DNA from: Gordius sp. MW1
Lineage: Eukaryota > Nematomorpha > Gordioida > Gordea > Gordiidae
Length of the DNA stretch: 64,000 nucleotides
NCBI GenBank assembly: GCA_964036665.1
Contig: OZ038530.1
Span: forward strand, 16,328,001-16,392,000
Reading direction: 5' to 3'
The notes under the pieces are model-generated. The model did no database searches and had not been told where the DNA came from. It saw only the letters and a program-made list of their open reading frames with translations. Below are positions 46,001 to 57,635 of the stretch, piece after piece. How positions within the stretch are numbered: the first letter of the stretch is position 1; each line of letters starts with the position of its first letter. The translations under genes were made by a program, and so were the position numbers.

Positions 46001-49000
46001 ACGGCTGCCACCGCCCTCCCCCACTTAATCCAAATATTTAATAGTAAAATTATGGTCAACTGTTCAAAAATTTATCACTATGCCCCTCTCCCTCCATTTT
46101 GAACCCTTCTCCTATAATCTCAAATAGGTTTTTGCAAAAATCCAATATATAGCTTTTTACAAAAAATAGCGATTTAGGGTCCCAACGGACGTAACAGCGT
46201 GATGAATTTTTAACTCATTACCCTTATAATATCATCTTTCCCTCTATCACTAATAGCATGCTCCTTCCTTTTTCAACCTTTCCACTTGCAATTAGACTCC
46301 ACTAGAAACACTGAAGAAATTGGGGAGAGATAAAGTGAGAGGGCAAGACTAGGGTTTCAGAGTTAATGCAATCAATATTTTGCCTCAAGCAGTTATAAGA
46401 TCCATATTTTTTGTTGAACATTAAAATAATGATTATGTTAGTTTATAATTGAAAATTAAATTTTTATATTTAATTATAGAGGGCAAATAAAAAACTATGT
46501 TTTTATTAATCAAATATATGTTTTAATCACTTGTATAGGAAACAAACATAAAAGTTATTACCAAAAATTCGAATAATTATTAAAATTAATGTATTATATA
46601 ATTTGGCACCATCCTAATCTGTTGTCTTGTGTTAGCCTTTTATAATTATAAAATGATGTTTATAAGGACTATATAAAATGTTTATTTTGTCAATAATATT
46701 AAGACAAGATTATCACTTTCTTTACAACAACTATGCAAACAATCATGACCTATAACTACCCTGCAATATCACTTTTAACTTGTCGAGTCCTTCCGGTTTT
46801 TTTTATTTTTTAACCGACTCGACTTTGACCGAACATCCTTCAATCGTTCTTCATTTTATACACAATAAAATTTTTAGCTATTCTTATGTAATCCGTAATC
46901 TTTTAAATGTAATAATTAGTTTTAAATTTAATTTAACGGCAAAGCAAATAATTTAAATTATTTACTCATATTATATTTGAAGTTCCAACAACTATTTATG
47001 TATTTATAATTCAGATTAAAAGTTACAGCTTGAATAAATAATGATACAGATAGGGAGGAGAAACGGGTGTGTGGGAAACCAAATTGAATACCCATTAGCA
47101 TTCCATTTGTTAAAAATAAATTGAATTTAAAAAAACATTTTTTAAATTGTTAGTTAACGTTTGCAACGCGCCTGATGGCCTTTCCTGAACCGATCTCGAG
47201 ACCGGATTAATTTATTAGTTCTGGCTCGGCCCGGGTCAGAATTATCTCTAGCCACATCAGGCCTCACTGCCGGTCAGAGCCACTCGCCTAAAACATGGGC
47301 CATAACATACGTAATAATTACACAATTGCTAATCTTCATAAATTATGCTTTGAAACCGAAGGTTTTATCTATATAAAGCAAAAGTCCACAGCCATTAAGA
47401 ACTCGTATAAGTTTCCACGGTAATTAGTGAATAATTACAAGTTGGACAGGACAGGACAGGACGGACGGATAAGGATAACCAAAAGCGAGCCCATAAATTG
47501 CATAGCAAGCAAATATAAAACAACTCTAACCTCTCCCTTTGCAATAATAAGAATGGACGTATTTTCCGGATACAATGTCGTAACAAGCTAATGGTTTATA
47601 ACGCGTGCCCATGCAATTTGGTAAATTTTGAGGGGAATATTTTAGCGGAGAATACACTTGCGTAATGCGACGGATTAAGGAGTTGTATGTTGATGGTAGT
47701 TTGTTGATTCTTATATCCATTCTAGTCAAATCTTGAGCTGCGCAATCAGACCACTGGTCGTATGGGTGTAATTCATAGTGATCGAAATTAATGGAGGAAA
47801 AGAGCGAGTTATCTTCTATTGAATTAGTGTTTATGGGCCCTAGAAATGAAGGTGAATTTATTCTTGTATTACCACTGTAAGGCAATTAAATATAATGAAT
47901 TGAGTTAAAAAGATGAACAATTATTAGGTAAAATTATAAGAGCGACTTACTTTTATAAATGAATTTGGATGGGTCATTTGGTCTTATCCTAACCAAAAAA
48001 TGTAATTTATAGAAATATGGTAATATTATGGTATTATATAGAAATTTTCTACATTTTCATGAGCCATCTAGGGCCTAAACATCCTAATAACTATAATCAA
48101 GAACATGGGCGTAGCCAGGGGGGGGGGGGCAGGGGGGGGGCTGTCCCTCCCCCCCCCCCCCCCCCAAATGGCGACAAAAAAATTTTTGTAAATGCAAAAA
48201 CCCTTAAAAATTAAAAAAATTTACGTTTGCCTCCCCCCCCCCCCTAATTGAACTTTTTAACGTTTTGCCCCCCCCCCCCAAATCTAAAACCTGGCTACGC
48301 CCATGATCAAGAGGGCAAACTCTAAACAATGTCTACCTACAAGGCCTTGCACAGTTGCCTTTCATCTATATGAGCCCTAAGCTCGATGCTCTCCTTTAAT
48401 TGTCCTAACCAGACCAGAGCCCATCCCGAAGAAAATTTTAAAACCTAACCTTTAGACAAAAAAAAATTTCAAATTTTATAATACCATATCAAATATTAAA
48501 AAATTAACTGATATAATTACGTTTTTTAAAACAAAATTACTATTATTAATTAAAAACAATATTTACAAGCTTATTAATTTACATTATGTCTTTTTGAATT
48601 ATTAAAACTCAGATATGTATATCATGAAATTTGTAATTGAATTTAATCGTGAGCAGCGGGTATAAAGTTATAATTGACTTACGTTATATTTTATTTAAAA
48701 GTACGTATATAAAATAGTTATTTTTTAAACGGCTGAATGACCTAGGTTTGCTGAGGGTGATTATTTAGTCCATTTCAACCGAGCCAGACCTAAAACTTTC
48801 ATAGCGCCCGACCCGTATATGGGTTTAAATAATATACTTAACAAACTTAATCTTTCAGTATAATTATGTAATACCAGTTCTTTAAAATTTATAGAATTTT
48901 AATCTTTCAGGTTTCACAACAATATCTCTTATATCGTTCCATTTCTCAAATTAGGTGATTCTATTTGTATCTATTATATATATTATCAAATGAATAGAAA

Positions 49001-50475
49001 TTTTCGATTGGCAAAACGTTTTTTTAATGTTTCTTAATTTGCTTATAGATGTGTATTATAAAAATGATATACTTTAATGGGATATAATTTAAGTGTGTGT
49101 GATCCTCCTTAGTAGTAAATCTCACCGGTAACGATTTGGCCAAAAAGGCGTCATGAGCAGGAGGCTGATAAAAAGGCTTAGTATTTTTTGTGCAACTTGT
49201 ATTTTGAGATAAATGAAAATCTTGTGGGCATGGAAAACCTATTCAAAAATCATATTTTTTTAAAATAGATTTATCAGCTTACATTGTATTATTGATTCTT
49301 AAAAAATATATCAAATTGTAAACTTATTAAGAGAACATCTCCTTTAAATAATACAAGCGATCTTTCTTATATTAATATTGGAAAGTTAAATGACTTTAAT
49401 AATATCTTAAATGCTAACTTAAATCAGTTATGCAGAAAAGTACAATAAAACTTAATACATTATATGTACTTTATTAAAAAAATATTACGATGTTAAAATT
49501 TTAAAAGTATTTAATTAAAGCCTTAAATTATATTCGGCCCCATTACGATGTTTCTATTTCTAGTTTGCTCGATATTTTTAAGTATAACCACTCGCAATTA
49601 ATTAAGGCGCTTTTTGGAGTAATCATATAAACTAGAAGAATCCAAAAAGTTTGTTATTTAATAATTTTATTACTAGTATATAAAATATTATATTGATAGA
49701 GTATTGTAAGTGTATAACTTTTTTTTATAATACCATGCGGGCCATTGTAAGCCAAAATGGTTCGGTATCGGTATTTAGTACCACGTGGAGACAAGTGAAT
49801 TGCATTCGAATTAGTCAAAGTGTATATACAAGGCGTCCAAAGAGTCCATTCAGAGACGATACAATCATCGTCGCAGGGAATATGACATGGAATGGCTTGT
49901 CTTGGCGTGACTTGTTTGGTGAAATAGCACGCAGCAGCCGATATTCTTACCTTAATATTAATATTACGGCAATTTTGATGCTCAGAAAAGTGGTAAAAAA
50001 GGGTAGTAAAAGTGCCTTCTATTTACGGTTATCCTATTTCATTGAAACATTTAAAAAGATTTTTTATTTTCTTTACATGGTTCGTAACATTATGTTTTTA
50101 TTAGCACTTTTAAATAAGCTAATTAAGAATTTTGATGAATTCTGACATTCCGTACTTCATCTTTCTACGTGTTTAGATCAATTAACTTAAACTGTTCTTT
50201 TTTGGTATATCTACTTACAAACTTTTTAACTAACCAAAAATGAATTACTTTATTGGAATCCACACAATATACAGTCCGGTATTGAAACCCGGTCCCACAA
50301 CTATTCAAAGTTAATTCACCATTTTCATATCGTGACATTCGGTTGTGTTGGTGACGTTCATTCATATTGTCGATATTTCTAATGCATTTGCTTAGGCTCC
50401 CAACGTGCCAATGCGCTTGCTGATTTTGGACGTTATCATTAGATCGATGGTCAGGTCGTGTTGATGTACAGTACA
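43028..50475 (-). CDS. THSD7-like thrombospondin type-1 repeat protein, 3' part
   Basis: Eleven exons on the minus strand: 50475-50249, 49950-49734, 49238-49073, 47874-47531, 45014-44845, 44796-44636, 44460-44295, 44100-43909, 43868-43755, 43466-43337 and 43140-43028, all GT-AG with matching phases, giving about 665 residues to a TGA. The chain alternates TSP1 repeats as in THSD7A/B, with the diagnostic linkers CDDDCIVSEWTLWTPC, CTRDCQMSEWSSWSSC and CPYDCVASEWTPWTQC, and GGRPC / LGRNCP ends. The family acts at the cell surface or in matrix, in cell migration and vessel patterning in vertebrates. Exon 3 fits only with a donor at 49072 (AAAGTATAT); the stronger-looking GTGAGA at 49125 breaks the phase. 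The stop falls two residues after the last Cys, with no transmembrane segment. Upstream exons were not found. Confidence 0.85.
45234..45915 (+). mobile_element. non-autonomous Helitron in a THSD7-like intron
   Basis: Starts TCTATATATATAAAGTAAAG after an A and ends GCCGGGTCAGCTAG before a T: 5' TC, 3' CTAG and A/T insertion are Helitron hallmarks. A small hairpin GCAAA-ACAAC-GTTTGC stands just before the 3' end. Inside are two copies of a roughly 148-bp block containing CTAAATTCTGAAACTACCGG and GATGCCCAGGGCGGCCAGGG, at about 45271 and 45420. No Rep/helicase is encoded. Confidence 0.8.
45916..47530 (-). other. intron sequence of the THSD7-like gene
   Basis: AT-rich, with a worn MITE-like patch at about 45975-46095 (GACGTAGCTAGGAGG) and a GC-richer patch at 47165-47290 (CTCGAGACCGG, CGGCCCGGG) of unknown origin. 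The 20-mer GCCCATAAATTGCATAGCAA lies at 47489-47508, some 20 bases inside the 5' end of the intron. Confidence 0.5.
48104..48305. mobile_element. small hAT-like MITE, CATGGGCGTA ends, long G and C runs
   Basis: Ends CATGGGCGTAGCCAGG and CCTGGCTACGCCCATG, perfectly inverted. Flanking octamers ATCAAGAA and ATCAAGAG match at 7 of 8. It contains a run of 11-12 G, another of 9 G and a C run of about 17. It sits in an intron of the THSD7-like gene. Confidence 0.8.
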
Positions 50476-53324
50476 CTATTATACAAAATTAATTTTAATA
50501 GGCCTACTAAATAATGTTGTTACTGACTTAGCGGCATGGTTTACAACAGCGCAACAAACTTTGGGGCTAATAGGTTTTGCCAATAAATTAAATTCATAAA
50601 TATCACACTATATATCTATTAATTTGTTAGGAACTATTAAAATTAATAAGGGATTAACCCTAGAAGTTTTTAATGCGTTATTTATAATGTTCAATATGTT
50701 AATAAAAATTAATAGACATAGTGAACAATTAATATTCGAATCCAGTTTTTATCTAACAATTAATTATTTCTGGGCTTTAACCTAAATACGTAATTGAAGT
50801 TAACTAATGACGGCTTAAAGATAAAGGAACGTGATTTAATCTGTAATATAGCAGAAAATAAAGTTAAAGAAATATAGCCGCAAAAAGCGATCCAATTATA
50901 TTTCAATCATAGCTAAACTCTAATTACGTACAAATAAGGACAAGTAGTAAAATGTCATGCTCGGATCAATGCTATCTCTATTTTTAATAACTCTTATAAA
51001 AGTTACTATTTCTTTTGACTTTTTTTAAATCAATATATTCATAGTAATACATATTACAAAATTGTTTTCTCATGATTATAGGCTATATCTGGCTCTTGTT
51101 AAGTCGAATGACTTGATTAACATAGAGATTAGTTTATGTAAGATCTAATAATAATGATTAAAATAACCTCATAAGAAATATTTTAAATTTCATTAACTGG
51201 ATAAGCCAAAACTATGCAATCAAAGATAAGATTGATGAACTTAATCCTCGGTCAAAATTGTCTCCATCAAATAATAACTTTTACTGTGAGCTACAAAGCA
51301 TTTTATAAATCGTTATAACTCGTTCAATAATATAGGATGGAAAAATAAAATTTAAGGTCAGATCAAATTAGGAATAATCCGATAAATTATTTCGTAAGCC
51401 ATGTGATAGTAGGCAGCTTGTAATCATGCTTCGTTATCGAAATGATTATGATTAAATTTAAAGCCTTTATAATACAGTGAAGCTTAAATAATTGATTTTT
51501 AAAAAACTATATTTCTTAAAAATTTCTAAACTTTATTTTAACTAGAAGACGTTTTGGTTTTATCATATGTATAATTTTCTACACATTGCGAATTTTAATG
51601 AGATCTTTATGCGTTAAACGAAGCATGGGATTATTTAACCTAGTTATTATAATTAATGGACCATGCAATCTAATACAGTCTTAGTAAAATAAGTTTCGTT
51701 TTGCCAATCAACTATGAGAAACAAACATTTTATTAAAAAGCTCTTTAAAAAAATTGAAATTTCAAGAGGCTAACTATCAACATAATAATCACTAAATATA
51801 TTATTCAAATTTTATTAATGTTTCGTTATTATAGAACATTTCATAAATGAAAAATATTAATTTTTTACAGCGGTTTATTGAGATTTTTCCGCATGGCAGC
51901 ATTTTTAGTCCGATTAAAATAAACTTAACCACAATATATATAATTGAAACTATTATAAATGGAAATTTGAAATAATTTGGTTTCATTATTAAAAATATTT
52001 GACAAGAAGAATATAAAGATGAATACCATCGAAAACAACATTTTAGTAAATATTGGCCCAAAAGATACTGGTAGTTAATTACACCGACGCCCACTATGTT
52101 AGGATGTAAATAGGATTTCATCCCAAATAAATCTTAATTTAATGAAATTCTTGGCCTAAGAGATACTACAAGGTAAAAATAATAGACCGAAACCTCTTAA
52201 GTTGAGTTGAGTTGACTTTTAATTTTGAATATTCAAGCTAGAATCTTCGATAGTGTCTGAGCCGTAGTTGATTAAAATAATGCTATAATTTGAGGCATAG
52301 CGGCATTTATAATTAAGATCTCAACTTTGAACAAAGCGGGTTAGAATGAAGTGTATAGGTATAGATTACCTTCGTACATCATTCAAAAGTGTATTTTAAG
52401 AGAAAATTTCAAAACCTTATAAAAATTTATGTATAAAGATTGGAATGTTTTAGCTCAGAATTCTTAATCTTTCTGTCCCCCTCGTCAACTTTTTACTTAT
52501 TCTAATAGTTTTGGGGTTAAATATATCCTTTTCTATTGATCCTAATTATTATCAAATTAATTTAAAAAATATGACATCTTACTAATAAATTAGAAAAAGT
52601 GATAATATAGCTATAACGAACATACTATTATAATCTGCACAAATATACCTGACTTTTTATCATTCCAATTGTGGAAAATAAATGTTATGAATATCAACAA
52701 TAGGATAACACATGGACTCCAACTATAGTACGAGATCATTTAGTCCCTGTCTTACATATATAATTTTGAAGTTTAGAGCGACTTTTCAATTCTAAATTTA
52801 AAAGAGGACACAAAAGGTCGATTAAAAAAGTAATGTGAATTGTATCTAAAATTCTATCGGAAAATTTCAAAAGGATAGTCATTGTGAAGCATACTTACCA
52901 TTAAATGGCATTGAAATAATGAAAAGCTTTTTTAATCCTATAATATGTTTTTTGCCCCAAAATTACAAAATAAAGAGTTTACAAAATAAAAAACAGTTTG
53001 TTAATATATATATAATTCGTTTTGTGATTTAATGGTTAGTTTTAAATTATAATGGCCTTCGGTTGATAACCATTTTTACACCATTAAAGATAATAAGGGT
53101 ATATTGTTTATATTGTCCAAGAGGCGTGTTTAACTAATCTCCCCTCATTATCTTAGTTATAACCTAGAAAATATATTGATTTTATATAACAACGTATTTG
53201 TATGTACGTGGGTATAAACATTAGATGATGGAGATCTAAAAAGTCCGGCGTCTTACTTTGCAACATCTACACTATGATCTATGCTCTATACATATCATTA
53301 ACATGTTTGATGTTTGCATAGGTC
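50476..53324. other. AT-rich stretch upstream of the visible THSD7-like exons
   Basis: This probably contains intron and perhaps missed 5' exons of the THSD7-like gene. I looked for further WSxW and Cys-rich blocks on the minus strand and found none that I could support. No other gene was recognised. Confidence 0.4.
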
Positions 53325-53501
53325 CATGGGCGTAGCCAAGGGGGGGGGCAGGGAGGGGCGGGTGCCCCCCTCTAAATCCAAAATTTTGTTGAAATTTATT
53401 ACAATTATGGCTAAAATTTCTAAAAATGATCATTTTGCCCCTCCCTAAATGAGTATTGCCCAATATTGCCCCCTCTAATCCTAATGCTGGCTACGCCCAT
53501 G
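53325..53501. mobile_element. small hAT-like MITE, CATGGGCGTA ends
   Basis: Ends CATGGGCGTAGCCAAGGG and TGCTGGCTACGCCCATG. Flanking octamers CATAGGTC and CATAGATC match at 7 of 8. Strong interior similarity to the member at 4351-4520 (GGGGCGG...CCCC, AAAATGATC(A/C)TTTTGCCC). Confidence 0.8.
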
Positions 53502-54942
53502 CATAGATCTGCTAAGATACCTTTGAAGTGTCTCTGTCTATGATAGATGTGTGTATTGAGAATAGGAAGTCTGAAAAATTTCTTATCGCTGATTTATCTA
53601 AAGTCGAAATGGTTACATATAAAAAAGCTTTATGGACTCTCTCTTTACCCTAAAATCATTAATAATAGTAGCAATAATATATAAAGCAATAGAGCTACAA
53701 GTGAAGTGTATCAACTAATGGGGTTTCTAGATTAAGGTCCTTAATGTTTAAAAATAATAGGATGTTTAATTGGTTTTATCGGAAAAATTATAGTTATTTT
53801 AGGGCTTTTAATGATAACCGACACGATTCGCCAATAGATTGATCTATAAATCACAAAGCTATAGGCAAAATCATTACTGACAACTTTATAACGCAACTTA
53901 AACCTTTTATTAAAAATTTAAGGAGTTGAACAAGCACATATTAAATTTTAAATATTTATAACGCTGCTTTTAGTCATTGCAACGGAATTTTTTTCAATAA
54001 ATCTTTTGTTCATTTATAAAAAGAAATAAATATTAAAATTGTACGCTCTCTACATACATTAGGTAAAATGAATAAAAAGTTAAGTATTTTGTTGATCAAA
54101 TGTTTTATAATAATACAATAAATTATTTTATAAATAACTTTATTATCAATTAAAAAAATATGTATTTTGTGATGATGTATGAAATAAAGAGTCAAGTTAG
54201 TTCTTTTAGATGTATGCGCATTAAATGTATAAACATTAGTATTCGAGTAACATTTGACATTTTCTGTGTTATCTAACATTAGGCTCATGCTATATTAAAT
54301 AAATTGAATTATATTTAAAAGGTAAGGTAATCCAAGTCTTTACAAAAAAGATAAAAAAAATTGATATGCTCGTGTTTTTAACACCTAGTTTGAATGAAAT
54401 GAAAACATGTTTCCGTACTTTTTTATTCATATTTTCAATTTATTTATAAATAAACAAAAATCAATGCTATCCTTTGTGTTATATTAGAGGACATGGTCGA
54501 AAAATGAATATCAATTAAACTTGGCAATTTATTTAATTAAATTATTTAAATAGCCATCCAAGGGCGTTGCTAGAAGGAGGCAACGAGGGAACTGCTTACC
54601 CTATAGCTCATTCCGTAATCAAATTAATTTTTCACTAAAATTAATTTTTAATATTTATATTTTGTTTCTGACTAATCACTGGCTACCAATAAAAAGCTTT
54701 TTACCCATTTTTTAAATCATCCAAAAATATAGCTAATCGTCATATACTCGAGCAATCTTTCCAACGTTCTCTTTGATAATAATTTAAATAAAATTATATA
54801 AATTTTTGCTAGTAAGATTCTTCCCTGTAATTGAATGTTTTCGCATACCATTATGTAATTATCCTTGAGATTAGATGAATTTTATCGACTTAAAATTTAT
54901 TTTATTTTACAAATGGATTATTATAATGCATGTTAGTTAGAG
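53502..54942. other. no gene seen
   Basis: AT-rich. A worn relative of the GGGCGTAG MITEs may lie at 54560-54690 (AAGGGCGTTGCTAGAAGG ... ACTGGCTACC). Confidence 0.4.
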
Positions 54943-55235
54943 ATCTAGAGCAGTGGTTCTTAACCTTTTTATACATGCGACCCCCCAAATATTTTATAAT
55001 TTTTTTGCGACCCCCCCATTTTTTTTATAATAATTTATATTTGTTAAATTATCTATTATATGATTTTTTATTATTGTTTCATTTTATTAAATAATAAACA
55101 TAAAACACAACTTTATTATTTCATTATCTATTTAAAATTTAAATAGATAATGAAATAATATCAACATAAAAACTTCATAATTAAACATAAAAACAATTCA
55201 TTTATAATAAAAAGGATATGCATTCGGAAATATAT

Positions 55236-57176
55236 TTAATGAGATTTCTGCTGCTGAACATCATCAACCAATTTGTTAATTCTTGGTTCAATTGATTGTA
55301 ATGCTATCCTCATGCAGGAATCTAGTCGCAATCGATTGCGTTTTTTAGTTTTTATATCCACCATAGTTGAGAAACCTTTTTCACACAAATATGTACAAGC
55401 GAAAGGCAGCAAATTTTGCATTGCTGCTGAAAATAATGGAGGATATTCTGCACGAATTTGTATCCAAACTTGCGCCAAACTTTTAGTTTTAAACAAAGAT
55501 TTTAAATTACAATCATTTATTAATTCTAATAATGAATCTTCATCATCTGATGATAAATTGGTATTTTTATAATTGTTGTATGGATCTTGAATCCAGAGTT
55601 TTGTAATGTGACCTTCATCATTAGGGAAATATTTTTCAAATTTATCAATTAATTTTAAAATATGACATTTAATCAAGTAATTTACATTTTCTTTCTCGAA
55701 TTGAAATTTTGAATCAGAGATTAGTTGTGAATAGAATGGAAACATTTCATATATATTTGAGTCTATTCTTTGAATCCATCTTTGTAATTTCATTTTCATA
55801 GCCTCAATTTTGTTATGCATAGTAAAAATATCAGATTTAGGTCCTTGCATAGATATATTCAACTGATTTAGAATTGTAAAAATATCCGCTAGATATGACA
55901 ATTTAGCGACCCAATTATTGTCATCAAAATAGCTTGATAGGCTGGAGTTTTTATCATTTAAAAAAAGTTCAACTTCCAGTCTCAATTCAAATAAACGAGT
56001 TAAGATTTTTCCTCGTGATAGCCATCTCACTTCTGTGTGAAATAAAAGAGAACTATTATCTGCGCCAACTTCTTCACAAAAAATTGAAAATAATCTTGAC
56101 TTTAGTGAACTTCCTTTTATGAAATTTATAATCTTTACTGAAATTATCAAAACTTCATTCAATTCTTCACTCATTTCCTTGGAGGCTAATTGTTCCCTAT
56201 GAATAAAACAATGAGTAGTTGTTATGTTTGCATGTGCAATACGTTTTATTCTTGATGTAATGCCCTTATAACAGCCAGTCATAGAGGCAGCACCATCTGT
56301 GCAAATTCCAACACAGTTTTTCCAGAGTAAGCCATTAGTATTCAGAAAGGAATCTATTTTGTTAAATATATTTTCACTTGTTGTATCTGTTTCTAAGTCT
56401 ATGCAAAAGAGAAATTCTTCAGATATATCCATTTTTATAAAATCAATAAATCGAATGTATCCTAAGCAAATGCTCCTGTTAGAAACATCTGTAGATTCAT
56501 CTATTTGTAATGAGAACCAAGGAGAATTTTTAATATAGCCAGTTAACTGTTCCTGAAGATCATTAGCTATTAATAAAGTTCTATTATAAATTGCATCATT
56601 TGACAAAGGTATTTCTTTAATTTTGTTTGACACAAAGGGTTCAAATAGCTCTTTACAAATATTAAACATGGCAGGTTTTAATAATTCTTCGGCTATAGTA
56701 AATGGTTTTTTTGCTTTTGCAATGTACAAAGCTGCAATAAATGAAGCTTTTAATAAATTTTTATTGGTAGTAGTTGTCACATTTATGAGCGTCTTTTGAT
56801 TTTTTAATTCATCTCTTTTTCTTATAAAAAAATCTTCCTTTTTATTTTTATATTTATCATGGTTAAGATTTAAATGCCTCCACAATTTATTAGGTTTCAT
56901 TGATTCATTAGAGAGAACTACACCACATATAACACATTGTGGTTTTGTAGTTCCTCGAACTTCTATGCTTACAAACCCATATTTAATATAATCACGATAG
57001 TATTTTCTAATTCTATTGTTACTTGATTTTATACCTTTAGTTTTAGGACTATTGGTTTTTTCCGTTTCATTTTTCGCTGTATCATCATCGGAACCTTCAC
57101 TAATATTTGAAGTTCCTGGTCCGCGATTATTTAGATCAAAAAAAATTTCCAATGTTTCTTTCTGCTTTTTGCTCAT
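55236..57176 (-). CDS. hAT transposase, ZBED5/SCAND3-like, apparently intact
   Basis: A single frame of 646 codons from ATG at 57176. An acidic, hydrophilic N-terminus is followed by a BED finger with Cys81, Cys84, His101 and His106. The RNase H-like core has the first Asp in QIDESTD (Asp226), the second in CTDGAASMTG (Asp294), and the conserved THCFIH (Cys323, His326) and VRWLSRG (383-389) blocks. The C-terminal LCEKGFSTM carries Glu599, then IKTKKRNRL. The Asp226-Asp294 gap of 68 residues is what hAT transposases of known structure show. Domesticated relatives in vertebrates include ZBED5 and SCAND3, but the terminal repeats and fresh target duplication here mark a transposon. No break or lost key residue was seen. 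Confidence 0.92.
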   Translation of the reverse strand: MSKKQKETLEIFFDLNNRGPGTSNISEGSDDDTAKNETEKTNSPKTKGIKSSNNRIRKYYRDYIKYGFVSIEVRGTTKPQCVICGVVLSNESMKPNKLWRHLNLNHDKYKNKKEDFFIRKRDELKNQKTLINVTTTTNKNLLKASFIAALYIAKAKKPFTIAEELLKPAMFNICKELFEPFVSNKIKEIPLSNDAIYNRTLLIANDLQEQLTGYIKNSPWFSLQIDESTDVSNRSICLGYIRFIDFIKMDISEEFLFCIDLETDTTSENIFNKIDSFLNTNGLLWKNCVGICTDGAASMTGCYKGITSRIKRIAHANITTTHCFIHREQLASKEMSEELNEVLIISVKIINFIKGSSLKSRLFSIFCEEVGADNSSLLFHTEVRWLSRGKILTRLFELRLEVELFLNDKNSSLSSYFDDNNWVAKLSYLADIFTILNQLNISMQGPKSDIFTMHNKIEAMKMKLQRWIQRIDSNIYEMFPFYSQLISDSKFQFEKENVNYLIKCHILKLIDKFEKYFPNDEGHITKLWIQDPYNNYKNTNLSSDDEDSLLELINDCNLKSLFKTKSLAQVWIQIRAEYPPLFSAAMQNLLPFACTYLCEKGFSTMVDIKTKKRNRLRLDSCMRIALQSIEPRINKLVDDVQQQKSH

Positions 57177-57430
57177 AATATGGAATATAATAACTATTTA
57201 AAATGAACAAACAATATAAGAAATAATGCACTATTTTGCGATCCAAAGTCTGTGGTGAGAAGTTCGCTTTATTTTTAAATTTCAGAAGTTAAATTTGTTG
57301 AATTGTAAAATTAAATGAAGATAATTATTTTAAAGATTAGAAAATGAATAAATTATGAAACAGCAAAAAAATCTACCATTCAAAAAATTATTTTCATTAT
57401 AAATAATAAGTTTCACAACGTATTTTAATA

Positions 57431-57519
57431 GCAGCATGGTGTGAGTGGTTATAGCGACGTCTTGTAAATGTAAACAAACATAATGCAACGAGTTCGAATC
57501 CCAAGGTGAGTATTTTTTC
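57431..57519 (+). tRNA. tRNA-Ser-like Pol III unit, probably degenerate
   Basis: An A-box-like TGGTGTGAGTGG (57437-57448) continues into TTATAGCG. A perfect B box, GTTCGAATCCC, lies at 57492-57502, and a T6 run at 57513-57518 would stop Pol III. The spacing fits a tRNA of the serine type (GAGTGGTTA...GCG and an ACTTGTAA-like anticodon arm). However, the acceptor, anticodon and T stems do not pair, so it is more likely a tRNA-derived pseudogene or SINE head than a working tRNA. It lies inside the hAT element, between the transposase start and the terminal repeat. Confidence 0.4.
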
Positions 57520-57635
57520 TAAAGCTTTTCTGAATATTTTTATTTTATTCTAAAAAAATTTGGCGACCCCCCGGCAAACTTCTCGCGACCCCCTTGGGGG
57601 TCGCGACCCCTAGGTTAAGAATCACTGATCTAGAG

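Larger units (their letters stand above)
54951..57627 (-). mobile_element. complete hAT element, perfect target duplication
   Basis: Ends CAGTGGTTCTTAACCT (54951) and AGGTTAAGAATCACTG (57627), flanked on both sides by the identical octamer ATCTAGAG (54943-54950 and 57628-57635). The terminal repeat is of the CAGTGGTTCTTAACC type known from the Charlie/Buster group. Subterminal GCGACCCCCC blocks occur near both ends. The whole 2,677 bp is coherent and holds an uninterrupted transposase, so it may be recently active. Confidence 0.95.

Noticed and set aside
47948..47988. A 38-bp minus-strand stretch with TTAG before and GTAAGT after, a possible mini-exon of the THSD7-like gene
   Set aside because: In the frame needed to join its neighbours it contains stops. 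The alternative donor at 49072 makes it unnecessary.
49693..50145. 150-codon plus-strand frame
   Set aside because: It is antisense to a well-supported THSD7-like exon (49734-49950); its translation has no recognisable features.
51801..52121. 106-codon hydrophobic minus-strand frame
   Set aside because: AT-rich composition alone gives the hydrophobic residues; no splice-consistent link to the THSD7-like exons.
55273..56538. Several plus-strand frames inside the hAT transposase
   Set aside because: Antisense shadows of the 646-codon transposase.
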